From contig QJPP01003465.1 in assembly GCA_003996215.1 (NCBI GenBank), positions 124,001 to 188,000 of the forward strand: a DNA stretch of 64,000 nucleotides. The letters run 5' to 3'. Source of the stretch: Jaltomata sinuosa (Eukaryota; Streptophyta; Magnoliopsida; Solanales; Solanaceae). Positions within the stretch are counted from its first letter, which is position 1, and every line of letters starts with the position of its first letter. Shown piece by piece: positions 22,551-34,360 of this stretch. Under the pieces are notes generated by a model that was not told the DNA's origin, did no database searches, and was given only the letters and a program-made list of their open reading frames with translations. Position numbers and translations under genes: made by a program.

Positions 22551-23099
22551 ATGATATGTCTAGACTTAGTTCATCAGGATATGAAGAAGGTTAAGACTAT
22601 CCAGGAAGGATTGAAGACCACACAGAGCCTCCAAAAGTCCTATACTAATATTAGGCAAAGAGACTTAGAGTTCAAAGTTGATGATTGTGTTTATCTAAAA
22701 GTTTCACCCATAAAGGGTGTCATGAGATTTGGGAAGAAAAGGAATCTTAGTCCCCTATATATTGGTCCATATCAAATTTCAATGAGAGTTGGTAAAGTAA
22801 CTTATGAGTTAGAGCTGCAAGTAGAGTTAGCAGTAATTCATCCAGTGTTTCATATTTCTATGCTTAAGAAGTTTATGGGTAACCCTTCACTCATTCCCTC
22901 TATGGAGAGTGTTGGAGTGAAGAATAGCTTATCTTATGATGAATTTCCTGTCAAGATTCTTGATTGTTAGGTTTGCAAGTTGAGAACCATCGAGGTATCA
23001 TTAGTTAAGGTTTTGTGGAGGAATCTATTTGTTGAAGAGGCTATGTGGGAAGCCAAAGAGGATATGAAAGTCAGATACCCAAATTTGTTCACTCCTTAG
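22551..23099 (+). pseudogene. Family B integrase C-terminus with GPY/F and chromodomain-like tail
   Basis: ORF 22551-22970 (139 codons) is one of the cleaner frames in the left half: QRDLEFKVDDCVYLKVSPIK, FGKKRNLSPLYIGPYQISMR (GPY/F) and HPVFHISMLKKFMGNPSLI. One stop (TAG, after ILDC) separates the tail, which reads KVLWRNLFVEEAMWEAKEDM and ends RYPNLFTP. The layout matches Tekay/Del chromoviruses. Confidence 0.85.
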
Positions 23100-23354
23100 G
23101 AAGAAGATGTTGAAGGTAGAAATCCTTCTCTTATTTCATATTCAACACTTGTGCCTTGTATTTGAGTTCTTTTAGTTTCCGCTTTCATGTTCGTTCCTTG
23201 TGCCTTCCAATAAATTATGGTAATCTTGAGACTAATTCAGGTTAAACCTCTATAGTAGTTCAATTTAGAAGAGAGCAGTTGAGTTGCCATTTTGTTGTCA
23301 TTTCACTTTAGTTTGACCTTCATTCAAGGATAAATGATCCCAATGGGGAGATAT
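23100..23354 (+). other. Family B 3' UTR and polypurine tract
   Basis: Non-coding sequence ends in AATGGGGAGATAT (23342-23354), directly before the LTR start TGTAACACCTC. TTCAAGGATAAATGATCCC upstream corresponds to the phrase before the family A tract. Confidence 0.75.
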
Positions 23355-25435
23355 TGTAACACCTCAAATTCTACACCAACATTTAGACAATACTTAGAGC
23401 TTGTTACAGCTGTTTCCAAGTCTTCACGGATAGGGTCATGAACCATGGAATGACCTACGACTCATGGACCCAGTCATGGGATCGCATAGTTTTCAATGAT
23501 AGGCGACGAATTAGTTTATGATCTATGAAGGGGCCCACCAACTGAGGGTCCACTCATGAGTTTAATCCAGTACATTTTGAAAAACTCTTCTAACCCAACA
23601 AATGAGGCCACAAATTGAGGAAGTTCCTACAGATCATGAACCCAATTAATGGGATTGATCAAGAGACATTAGTCTTTGCCAAGAAGTGAAGGATAATGTC
23701 ACGACTCATGGACCATCCCATGACTCATGTTGCGAGTTATCCGATGAGAATTTCCTAAACTTTAGGGAGGGGTAGTTAGTCCTTTACTTACCCAAAGGCC
23801 TCTTCCAACATTGTTTAAAACCCAAAATAGGTTATTTCACTCAAAAACATCAATCTTTCTTAGAGAATAGCTCTCCAGACTCTAAGGCACCTAACCTAGG
23901 ATTTCAAGCAAACAAGATCATAGAATCTCAAGCAAGAGTACTTTAGAAGGGTTCTCCTTTAGATTACTTCTCCCTTCAAGTATGTAAGGCTACAACAGTG
24001 AGCAACCATTTTCTTCCACACGCCCTACATCTTCAACTCAGCTTTAGAGAGGATTAAAGAAAGGGCTTTTATCCAAAGTCTGTAAGTTTGATTTCCCAAT
24101 AATTTGAGTTACTAATTATTTATCTTACTGTTCTGAGTATGTAAATCCCTATGTTTTATGATTGTTCATTTATGGTTCATGTCATTCTATCCCATGGACG
24201 CCTTCCTAGCTCAAAGTGATTTTGAAGGCATTATTATACTATGTATATACATTGTTTTCATGCATAAAGTAGCTTCCAGTTCTAGAGAAGTATTTCAGAA
24301 AGAGTTTAGTCAAGTCAGTTTAGCTTAGAGAGCATGATTTCAAAGAGAAAAAAAGTCAGTTTTAAAACAAACAAAGTTCATTTTTTAGAAGTATTATTAA
24401 GCATAGAGGCTGACTAGTAGTATTTTGAATTAGCTGGGCATCAAGCTCATCATTTAATGACATATACTGATTTTTGAGCTAGAAGGCTCTATAATATACC
24501 TTTTAGTTGCCTTAGAAAGGCTTTACTTTATGAGCATTCATATGTTTTTTTAGGGAGGATTATTTAGCATCTAGATGGGTAAGTGTTCAGATAACTCAAA
24601 CTCCAACACTACGTTGCTAGTGTAGGATAGGATTGGTCCTATGATTTGGGTGACTCCTTAGATAGAACTTGGAAAGGGATTGGTATGGATCAAAAGTTTA
24701 ATATTGTTCCTTACCCCGACAGGGTTTGCAATAGCTATCCCAACCGGGCCAGAGGTTGGACATCATATTCTCATATGATGTTTATCAGTTAAGAGAAACT
24801 CCCAACTAAACTGAAGTGTTTTCAAAACTTATGTTTTACATACAATTTTCAATTTTTCATAGCAGTTGTTACACATTTACATGTATTTTATTAGCATCAG
24901 TTAGTCATATTTCAGTTTACCTTCTGTTTTACTCATTTCAGCTCGGTATTTTAGTTTAATTATGTTGTTTATTTAGCCATTTACATACTATATTTTCACA
25001 CGTACTAACACCATTTAGTATTGCATCTTCTAATAATGCAAATTTAGGTGCTCAGGATCGGCAGCAAACGCATCACTAGGATCTCTTTCACTCGGCATTG
25101 GTGAGACCTTTTTACTTTTGGAGGGCTCAAGTTATCTATCTTTTATAGTAGCTTGGGGCCTTGTCCCAGTAAATTATTTACGATACTTAGAGGATTCATA
25201 GATGAGTGTATTTAGTAATAGTTATCAACTTTTTTTACAAACATATATACATTTAGATATCAGTTTTAGAGTTATCTAGCTTTTCTTTTCAAAGTGTTGC
25301 ATGCTCATCTTATTTAAAAGCTTTCCCACAATCATTTTAGCATTTAACATGTAGTAAACTAGGCCAAGGGTCAGTTCATGCCATTTGTGGTTTTGAATGC
25401 TAGCCATGCCTAGGGTGTAGGCTAGGGGCATCACA
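23355..25435 (+). repeat. Family B 3' LTR (about 2.1 kb)
   Basis: It starts TGTAACACCTC and ends GGGGCATCACA at 25435. A palindromic-word array lies 75-400 bases in: GGTCAT...ATGACC at 23434-23455 and TCATGG...CCATGA at 23706-23723, with CGACTCATGGACC-like words between. A TATA-like TTTAAAACCC follows near 23814. No coding potential is seen. Confidence 0.8.
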
Positions 25436-27109
25436 GTCATGTCCTAAACTTAGGGGTGCAACTGCAACCTTATGCCAAAACATAGGCTAAAACTGAACCG
25501 CTGAACCATTTTGCAATGGAGCATATCATCCATACACATTCAAGAAAACAAACAAGTATATCTCAACTTAAAAGTCAGCCCTCGAACTGCAAGGCCCCTG
25601 TCAATAGCTCTACAAAGAAAACAACTAATCAAAAAAGTTCATGTAAAGAAATAAGCAGGTAGCACTCAAGTCATGTTTGGGCTGTTAAGGCCTCCGTGAT
25701 ATCTAAGAAATCATAATCGCTATGCGGGCCGTTGAGGCTACTAGGATCTCCCTATAGAAATTGAAACCATGTATAAAAAATATAAGCTAGGGAATATAGG
25801 TAGCTAAACTACCTACAATAACAATAAGAAGTCCCAAATGGCAAACAAGCTACAACTAATCAACATACAAGGCCAAAATTGTCACGATTGTAGATATGCA
25901 ACCCAATAAAATAGTACGCAAGCATCTATGAATGAAATACTTAGTGGGACAGGGCCCCAACCTACCCAGAAGTTATAAACAATTGAAAGGTAAACCTTTG
26001 AGTCTTTGACAACCCCTAAGAGGAAAGGAGTCAACCAATACATTGAAAACTTGACAATGCTACCCGACAGGTCTTCTTGGTTGTTGCTCAGGACCTGCAG
26101 GCATGAATGCATTTCCCCTCTGGCAATAGAGCCTCAATACGAAATAATGTATTGAGCATGTAAGGCAAACTCAAAAGTGAAATTGAAGTGTAAGGACTGA
26201 AACAAAAGTGCAGGAGTAAAACAGAAATACAACACCTTACCTTTTTGCAATAAGATAATATATAAATACACAACAAATAATAACCTGACCTGTCCCCCAT
26301 AAGCCAAAAAGGTACAAATAGTACACAATCAGTATGAGTCCTAAAAAGCATAAACAATTGCTAAATACCCATACTGGACCCCTTATCTAGACCTTAGTGA
26401 TGATTAAATCAGAACTGTATGAATGTACAAGTATCATGAATCAATACAACTCTGAGGCTCTGTGGTAAAATATAAGTGTTTACCCGTAGGTACAGCTTGC
26501 TCATCCATAGGTACAGTCTACCTAGCCTATAGGCATGGTCTACGTAGCATTTAGGCATGATACTACAATATAATTTATGCTCTATAGGTACAACCAGCCT
26601 TCCCCATAAGTACAACCTGCTTGGTGCATAGGCACGAACTAACTGGCCCATAGGCATAGTATAGAAATCATTCTTATAGGCTTTAAAACTATGTAGTGTT
26701 AGTGTCTGCTGAGGACAAAATAAGCTCATAGGTGGTAGCTAGACAATAAAAATAGCACAATGATAAAAAGTAATCACAAGTGATCTTAATACAATCATAA
26801 CATGTTTTTCGAGGCCACTAAGTAAGGAATAAAGTGTTGCTGATAGTCATTATATCATGTTGTGATATTAAATTCAATACTATAAGGCCACAAGTTGAAT
26901 AATGATGTTATACATGTTATAACAAGCTTTGGCCTTCAGGGTCATGCCAGAAAGTGAAAAGGAAGCTTTAACATACCTTTGAACCAAACTCTCAAAGGTG
27001 TTTCTATGAAAGTTTACCAACCTATCGTAACATAACAATTGCTAGAATCAACAAGTCTATAAAAATGAGCAATAGTTAATTGATAAGGGGTTAAGGTCGT
27101 CACTATGAC
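25436..27109 (-). repeat. LTR-like remnant, minus strand (unassigned family)
   Basis: No coding blocks are found. Read on the minus strand, the text resembles the R/U5 part of a gypsy LTR (GGTAGGTTGGGGCCCTGTCC, compare GCTTGGGGCCTTGTCCC in family B). A possible LTR start (GTGACGACCTT) lies near 27103. Within it, 26483-26663 holds a 21-23-base degenerate tandem repeat with core CATAGGYACRR. The right end meets a second remnant at 27110. Confidence 0.4.
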
Positions 27110-28164
27110 TGTCATGACCTGAGTCTACACCCTGGACATAACACGATAACTAAAACCACAAGCGATCCTATGCTAACCTCGGTTCTACACCCTGGATATA
27201 ACACGATAACTGAAACCACAACTGATCCTATGCTACCTTTGGCATTGGCATAGTACTAAAACAAACATACTAATAACTCAGAAGAAGCTTAAAACATGAG
27301 TAATAGGATAAATTGAATATTTTATAAGTGAATCTAAGAGTAAACTATTCCAAACAACAACTATAAAATGTCTGTCTATGCCTAAAAGCCTCTACTACTA
27401 TGAATTGTTGGGACAAGACCCAACTAACTCTACATAACTAAAACAAGTTTGAGCTATAACTAACTAATCTAAACTCCAAGTCCTCGAAAGAGGAGGACTC
27501 ACCAAGCTAACTGGGATCTAGTTGAGCTACTAGCCACGAGTCCAAGAATAGGCTACTGAATCTATATCATAAAAAGATGCAACACAAAGAAAGTATGTAG
27601 TCAGTACTACTGAACATAGTAAGCATGTGAGATAATGCATTACCTTAAAATTATAAGTAAAAAGAATGTATGATGAAACATAGCTGGAAAATGAATGCAT
27701 AAGCCAAATATGTAAAACATAAGTCCTTTACTGAAGTGAGTATAATAGCATATCTAAATTGTTAACTGTGAAGATAATATTTAAACAAAAGTAAACCTGC
27801 AATTTAGGGAATTTCTCATAACTGACATAAACCATGTGAGTAAAATGTATCCAATGTACAACCCAGTTTGGAGGGTGCCCTATATCCGACAAAATATATA
27901 TTGAACCTGGCTGGCATGAATTCACTAGTTGTGCCCGTTATTCTAAAGGTGTCAATCTTAACTGGCGATGACCTTTTATCCTAGGCTAAATGTGTCACTC
28001 TTAACTTGGGAGGACCGTTTATCCTATGGTGGCAATGTAGCTCTGGGACTTGAGTTATCTGGAACCCTTGTCCACTCGATTCTAAGTAATACTCCTAAAA
28101 CTGTATTATTATTTTCTCATAACTAGATAATTGTCTGTCTGAAATAAAGCATAAACTAGTTCAG
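27110..28164 (-). repeat. Second LTR-like remnant, minus strand, with 60-bp duplication
   Basis: The left boundary TGTCATGACC at 27110 is a plausible minus-strand LTR end (GGTCATGACA). A 60-bp unit is tandemly duplicated at 27124-27183 and 27184-27243 with a few differences. No coding sequence is recognised. The remnant abuts the truncated family C gag. Assignment as LTR rests on style and the terminal bases only. Confidence 0.4.
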
Positions 28165-29329
28165 GAGTGCAGCCTACTACTACGGCTTCCCGATTAGTGG
28201 TGTTACCAGTCCCTATAATTATTCCATTTTTTCCCGCTGGTTTGGTTATGTCTTCTAAGGAGCAGAAAATGCTTGATATGTTTCTGAGGTCGGGTCCCCT
28301 GAGGTTGTCTGGTGCTCCTTAGAAGGATATGCACAAGTTTCTTACTAGTTGCCAGGAGAGATTGCATAATATTAGGTTAGTTGAGTCACACAAAGCATAT
28401 TAAACTGCCTTTCAGCTGGATGGTCTAGCGAAATAGTGGTGGAGGTCATATAAAGCTTATAGGCCAGCTGGGTCACCTCCACTTACTTGGGCAGAGTGTT
28501 TCATAGCTTTTTTAGAGAATAATGTACCGCACAACATAAGAGAGCAATTGATGGATCAGTTCTCCAGGTTGGAGCAGGGCTCCATGTATGTTTTTGAGTA
28601 TGAGGTCCATTTCTATGAGTTAGCTAGGCATGCCACCATAATTTTGCCCACCAAGTATAAGAGAGTGAATTGCTTTGTTTGAGGTTTGACTTTACATCTT
28701 CATTTAGCTATAGAGGGTATGGTCGCTTCAAGACAGTCCTTCCTGGAGGTAGTAGACCATGACCGCACTATTAATGGCATACTTTGCAAGGTCTAAAGGG
28801 GCAATGATAAGAGGCCCCACTCTCAGGGCAAATACAATGGCTCACAAACATGTGGCAGAGGTTACTTTGGTAGCGGTCAACATCAACAGTGTTTCTAGCT
28901 TAACTGGCCTATTTATATGGCATTGAAAATTGCTGAGGGTTAGAGTAGTCAGGGTTTGGTTCAGTCCTCATGAGGTACTTATTCTGGGTCAACAAGTGGA
29001 GGTAGTCATTTTGATTCAGCCAGGTCTTCATAACATGGTATAGTTGGTCGGGGTTGTTATAAGTGTTGCAAGTTAGGCCACTTGGCTAGAGAGTTTCCAT
29101 CAGCGAAGCACCACAGTCGATATGATCAGATGGTTCAGGACCCCAGGGCTCCAGCACCACCATCCAGAGGCAGTGCACAAAGTAGTAGGGGTAGTCTCCA
29201 GGGTACTAGAGGTGGTCCTTAGTCTGGTAAATCATGTGGTCGTGGAGGTCAAAGCCATATATATGCATTTTTGGGTCATCCAGAGGCTGAGGCTTCAAAT
29301 GCTATCATCATAGGTACGATCTCCTTTGT
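28165..29329 (+). pseudogene. gag: Outer family C gag (5'-truncated, degenerate)
   Basis: Chromovirus Gag is readable: EEQKMLDMF-like start near 28260, SCQERLHNIRLVESHKAY, then LTWAECFIAFLENNVPHNIR, QFSRLEQGSMYVFEYEVHFY and ELARHATIILPTKYKRVNCF. The zinc knuckle is at 29055-29096 (CYKCCKLGHLAREF), with the last Cys changed to Phe. A Ser/Arg/Gly-rich spacer follows. The N-terminus and the 5' LTR are missing to the left. The frame is cut at 29334 by the nested element; its continuation is the PR at 41330. Confidence 0.85.
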
Positions 29330-29334
29330 CATCA
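29330..29334 (+). other. Target-site duplication CATCA, left copy
   Basis: CATCA directly precedes the LTR start TGTAATGACCC. The same five bases follow the other LTR end at 41325-41329. Five bases is the usual duplication length for Ty3/gypsy integrases. Confidence 0.85.
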
Positions 29335-32300
29335 TGTAATGACCCTTACTATTATTCACGTATTTTTGCCTTCTTTGTACTGTTAGAGCTTTCTAGTAAT
29401 GGCCCCATGTCATTTGTGGCTTGTTGGGACTGGTAGTTCGATGCCTTGGACGTTTGTTGGGTCGTTATGACAATTTCCCTATTTTAGACCTTTAACTTAG
29501 GAAATTGTTGATTTTAGTCAACATTCTTAACTATCGTGCTTAGAATTGACAGTTTTGTTAGCTCCAGAATATGAATTTTGGTCTAGTTAAACCTTTAGTC
29601 GAGGCCTGGGAACTTCAGGTATGATTCTATCTCACTCTTTGATATTTTATGAAAGTTAGAGTTAGAAGTTTGACTTTGTTCAACTTTTAATGATCAGAGC
29701 GTCAGATTCAAAATTCGATGGTTCCATCAGCTCTGGAATGTTGAGTTTGGGTTAGGTGGGTGGTTGGTTTAGGTACTGGGTGGGCCGGGCTCATTTTGGG
29801 TGTTTCGTTGGTTTTAGTAAGTGTTGACTTGTGTCAAAATTCCTCCTAAATTACCTCATATAGAAGTTTTGTCAATTTTGTTAGGTCCAAAACATCGTTT
29901 CCACTCTAGTTGCATCTTTGGTTTGTGTGTATCGGGTTTTTATTATGCGAGGAAGCTCCCATTGAAATTTTCCACCTTGCTAGTTTTTCTGTAGCAGAAG
30001 TTTTCAGTGCCAACGGCGCCCGAGCAGTGCTATTGTGCTAACCTGTGACTACCTTCAACGCAATCATGCCTGGGCAGCATGACTGTGCCCGGGCAGCGCA
30101 ATTGCGCTGGTATCTGACCTGCAACTTATAAAGCCTTCCCCATGAATTTTTTGTTTATTTTCTCACCCCCTCTCTCTCTAAAACATTTCCCCTCTCCTAA
30201 AACTCATTCCAAATCATTATTCAAGCCGTGAGACTTCATCTATTAGAGGATTTCTCGTTTCCCCCTTCATTTTGTAAGTCTTCTTCCTTGAATTTATTCC
30301 TTCCCATGGCTAAAACCTCCATTGATGTACTTACTTAGCATGGGGGTTTCTTTTGTGGGTTTTTAGCTGCTGGTTGGGTCGATCATTCGTGGCTCACGTG
30401 TTTCATCTCATTGCCCTTACTCCCTCTCTCCGTGGTACGTTTTTTCCTACTTTTTGGTTCTTAATTTTGTAAGTTTTCGCATATTCCCTCTTGTTCTCTG
30501 AGATGTTTTAGGCCCTTTCTTTACTCTTTTTCCGCTCATTTTTAGAGCATGCACTCATGGGAGTGTCGGCATTTTCATGGTAATTTTCATTTTTGGTTTT
30601 GGATTGCGGAGCCCATTGGCTTCATCTTGATGAGTATTTCGACCCAGCTATACTATTAGCATTATAGGTACCATTGGCTTCATCTTGATGAGTAGTTTAT
30701 TTTGTTGATAGTTTGTTCATGATTTGGGGCTTCTCGGAGCAGTTCAAGCTTGGACGATGCCATTCCAGCAGCTAGTCTTCGGATGGCAGGTAGGTTACGG
30801 TCTTCCCTACCTTAGACTTTATGTATATAGGCTATAATTGCATTAGTTAGTATCCTTGGGGTGGTTATTCTAGGTTGGCTCCCCATACCTTGTCCGTCTC
30901 TTCTGTCTGTATTATTTCCTACGTTGTTTATTGTATTTGACGTAGTATTGTAATATTACCCTTGTAGCCTCGTGTGGCCTTTGTGTAATCCCTTGGACCA
31001 TAGACAGTAGGATATTTGGGAATATCTTCGAGTCCTAGACGTTGAGATGTTAGGTTAGGCTGGATATCTATGTTGTAGAAATGATTATACCTGTGCAGGG
31101 CCGACAGGTTGATTGTGAGCCATTGGGCTATTGTTGGTTCGCGATCATATCATTCATGCCAAGGATATTTTGCATGTTTTACTATTGTTTTGGCTGCGAG
31201 CCTACTGTAAACACTTTTCTAAACTTTGCATGGCCCGAGGGCCCATTTTCTGTATTAATGATTATGAAAGGATTTGAAACTGACTCGATGGATCTTCTTG
31301 GAATAAATAAGATATTATGATGATTTTATCACTTATTTTAATACTGATACTAGACTAGGTTATGCCATAGCCCTAGACATGTTTTTTGCAATGAATTTAG
31401 ACCCAAGTATACTTCGAGCACCCTTTTGTAAGGGTTTTTGAGACTTGATTACTGATTTAAACCCGTATACACTCTAGGCACCCTTTATTGCGGTTTCGAG
31501 ATTACTACTATTTATTTAGACCCGGATAGACTTCGAGCATGTACTATAAGATTCCAATCACTGATTTAGACCTAGATACATCCTGGGCAATTATACTTTG
31601 AGATTTTGCATTTTATTTTAGTATGTGGTTGAGGACCTCCATCGACCTTGCCGATCTGGACCAGGGGCTATGTGGTGAGTGTACCAGAGGAGGGGTATAT
31701 GTTACAGTTGAGGTATATGCAGAAGTCTTTCCATGCATCCTTCCTACTAGGCCTATAGGGAGTGGAGGAGGTACATATAAGGTTACTATCACAACGGTTC
31801 CATCATATCATATCACATCATGCATATTATATTCGAAACCACCCTTGTTTGTTGTTTGCTCAGTGTATGCTCCGATAGAATGGGATGCCAGAGGGTTTGT
31901 TTTTACTTGATTGTGTTACTGGGGTGTATGGGCACCTATTGGTGCCATAGGTAGATTATATTACATCTATCTTATTGTAGATCTTGTTATGGCCTTAGGT
32001 TATTGGTGGTTTAGCGGTTGCTATCCTAGTGTATTACTTGTTAAAGGCTTTCGATTATTGGTTGATTAGTAGAGTTTATCTTGTAGAGGCACTGGTTTTG
32101 TGGTCTTCTTAGCACTTGTGAGTTAGCAGATTCCATTTTATCATGGTGCTGGTTAGTGACTTTTTTATTCAGGTAGTGTAGATTATTCTATCCTAGGGTG
32201 GTATTTGTGAGGTTGTTCTCTGTCTATTCTTATCTTGAGAGTGTGTTTGGCATGATTTTATTAGTTATATTGCTTCTAGCATGAGTATGTTTACTTGCTT

Positions 32301-33062
32301 TCCTTCTTTCCCTTTTTACTTGATGTTACTGGTATACTTCCCTCCTTTTTAAACTCTCTTTTTATATATATTGTTATTGCAAGGATCCATGTGCATTCTC
32401 CTTTCCTTCATATATTTTTGTGATATATATCCTTTCTTGCTAGCATAGCATGCTTGTATTCTCTTGGTTTTCTATCTATGCCAGTTTTTGTGTACCTTCT
32501 ATGTTTCTTCAGTGACTACTTCTTCATTTTCTGCTATTTACTGCTTTTATATCTTATATGTGCTCAGTCGACCTATAATACCTACTGGGTACCCGTTGCT
32601 TAGCAATTGGTGCTTATACTACACTTTTACATCTTTCTGGTATAGATCCTAGTGTGAGCTTTCGCTGATGATCATATGGATTCTCGTGCAGCTGTTTGAT
32701 ATTCGAGAATTGGGTGTGCTCCTCATAATCGGGACTTGACCACATCTTATCTTTTGGCACTGCTACTCTTTGTTTATTTGGAGACAGTTGTATATTCTAT
32801 TTTGTTATCTCTAGTACCTTGTATTCTATTAAAGGCTCTTGTACTATCGATACCAGGTCGTGGATTGGTGTAGTTTTCTTATGTATATATTGTTGTTGTT
32901 TTCCTTCCACGTGAATGTGTTATATCTGCTTTCATTTATTTTTGCTTATTGTGCGTGTTGCTTAGGTAGTAGCACATTACTAACCATTTTGGGATACGTG
33001 GATTGGTTCCCCTACTGAAGGGTTATAGGTGCAATCATGACCGGAGAAATTAGGTCATGATA
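29335..33062 (+). repeat. Nested family C 5' LTR (3.7 kb)
   Basis: It starts TGTAATGACCC and ends GGTCATGATA. A GC-rich palindromic array lies at 30005-30115 (GTGCCCGGGCAGCGCAATTG; AGCGCAATTGCGCT at 30095-30108 is a perfect 14-base palindrome). A TATAAA box follows at 30127-30132, then a CT-rich leader (CCCCCTCTCTCTCTAAAAC). Degenerate 50-60-base repeats containing ATTTAGACCCGGATACAC occupy about 31395-31612. ORFs inside (31081-31320, 31623-31910) resemble no protein. Confidence 0.88.
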
Positions 33063-33063
33063 A

Positions 33064-33083
33064 CTTGTTATCAAAGCTCTAGG
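33064..33083 (+). other. Primer binding site, tRNA-iMet type (nested family C)
   Basis: CTTGTTATCAAAGCTCTAGG follows the LTR end by one base and is a two-mismatch relative of TGGTATCAGAGC. Confidence 0.7.
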
Positions 33084-33270
33084 TTCACCGGTGTCATTGG
33101 TACAAGAGCAAGTGTCTAAGTAGAGTCTCGCGGGTCAATATAATGACGTTTATATCCTATCTATAGGAGGCTACAAGGAATTATTAGGAAAAGTTCTCTA
33201 TTCTTGGATCCTTATCATATGTGCCTGACTCTATCGACTACTAAATTTCATTTGCTCCATTCCTTCTGAG

Positions 33271-34360
33271 ATGCCTAGGATGAGTACGACAGCGGGTGAT
33301 GATGAGGCTTTTGTGCCTGTTGCTTCAGTGTTTCCTCCGGCTCCAAGATTTTAGAATGAGAGCATACCACATCATATAGGGGGCTTGAGGCTAGCCCAGC
33401 CTCCGGCGGGATTTATGGCTTCCCCAGTTCTTCAGGACACCAGGGCTAGGACTCTGACTCTTCTGAAGGGTGTATTAGTACCATAGGAATGGGGAGTACC
33501 CAGTTCTTCGAGTGGTACTTCATTTGAGGCTCTAGGTCTTCAGCAGGATTGTATGTGAGTATTGGAGTATGAGGCATGGTTTCACGATGTGATTAGGTGC
33601 ACTGCTAGCACTGTGCCTATAGATTTTTTGAGAGTTCAGGGTTTTCTTTGGAAGATTGATTTCACCGCTCCATTTGGCAATCGAGCACTTGGTTACAACT
33701 GGGACTACCTTTCTTTAGGTGGTTGATCATGCTTGGACTATTGAGGGGTTATGTCATGAGGCTTATGGAGGTAGTGCTAAGAGGTGTCATTGTCAGGGAA
33801 GTTTCCATGGTTCTCAATCTCTAGGTAAGGGATTCTACGGTAGAGATAGGTTTTATTGCTTTCCATCTAGCAGGCCTGTTTAAGTGGCTCTACATGTTTC
33901 AGAGGGTGGTTGTACAGAGCATGGTTAGTAGAGTAGGCATGGTGCAGGTCAGGTTTCCCAGGGTTTGAATTCAGGGTGTATTAGCTATGGTGGCCAGTCA
34001 GGCTAAGCGAGATCTTCACGTAAGAAATCATCTGGTATAGGTTGTTTTTAGTGCGGTGAGTGTGGGCACTTTTCTAAGATTTTCCCCATGATTACTCTTT
34101 CCAGTCAACAAGTCTTATCTCCAAAGGCTCTAGTTCCACTAGCTAGTGGTGAAGTGCACAGTAGTAGGGGTGGTCCCCAAGCAGCTAGAGATGTTATGTA
34201 GGGTAGTAGGGGTGGTCCTCAGATGTTTAGAGGTGGCTTTCAGCTAGGCAGTTCAGGTATCTATCCAGAGTTAATAGGCGCCATCCATCAAGGCAGGTCT
34301 TCCTTGGGTTGTTATGCTTGTGGAGTGATTGGTCACTTTTCTAGAGATTATCCCTAATGA
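33271..34360 (+). pseudogene. gag: Nested family C gag (heavily degenerate, two zinc-knuckle copies)
   Basis: It starts MPRMSTTAGDDEAFVPVASV at 33271 with a stop after 27 codons. The capsid core is nearly unreadable. Two knuckle-like motifs occur 268 bases apart: CF*CGECGHFSKIF at 34042-34083 and CYACGVIGHFSRDY at 34310-34351. Each lacks its last Cys. The spacer between them is rich in SSRGGPQ-like repeats, so the end of gag seems to have been duplicated. ORF 34271-34720 on the other strand is an artefact of this region. Confidence 0.7.

Noticed and set aside
31081..31910. ORFs of 79 and 95 codons in an LTR
   Set aside because: They lie inside the LTR with no matching frame conserved in the partner LTR and no recognisable domain.
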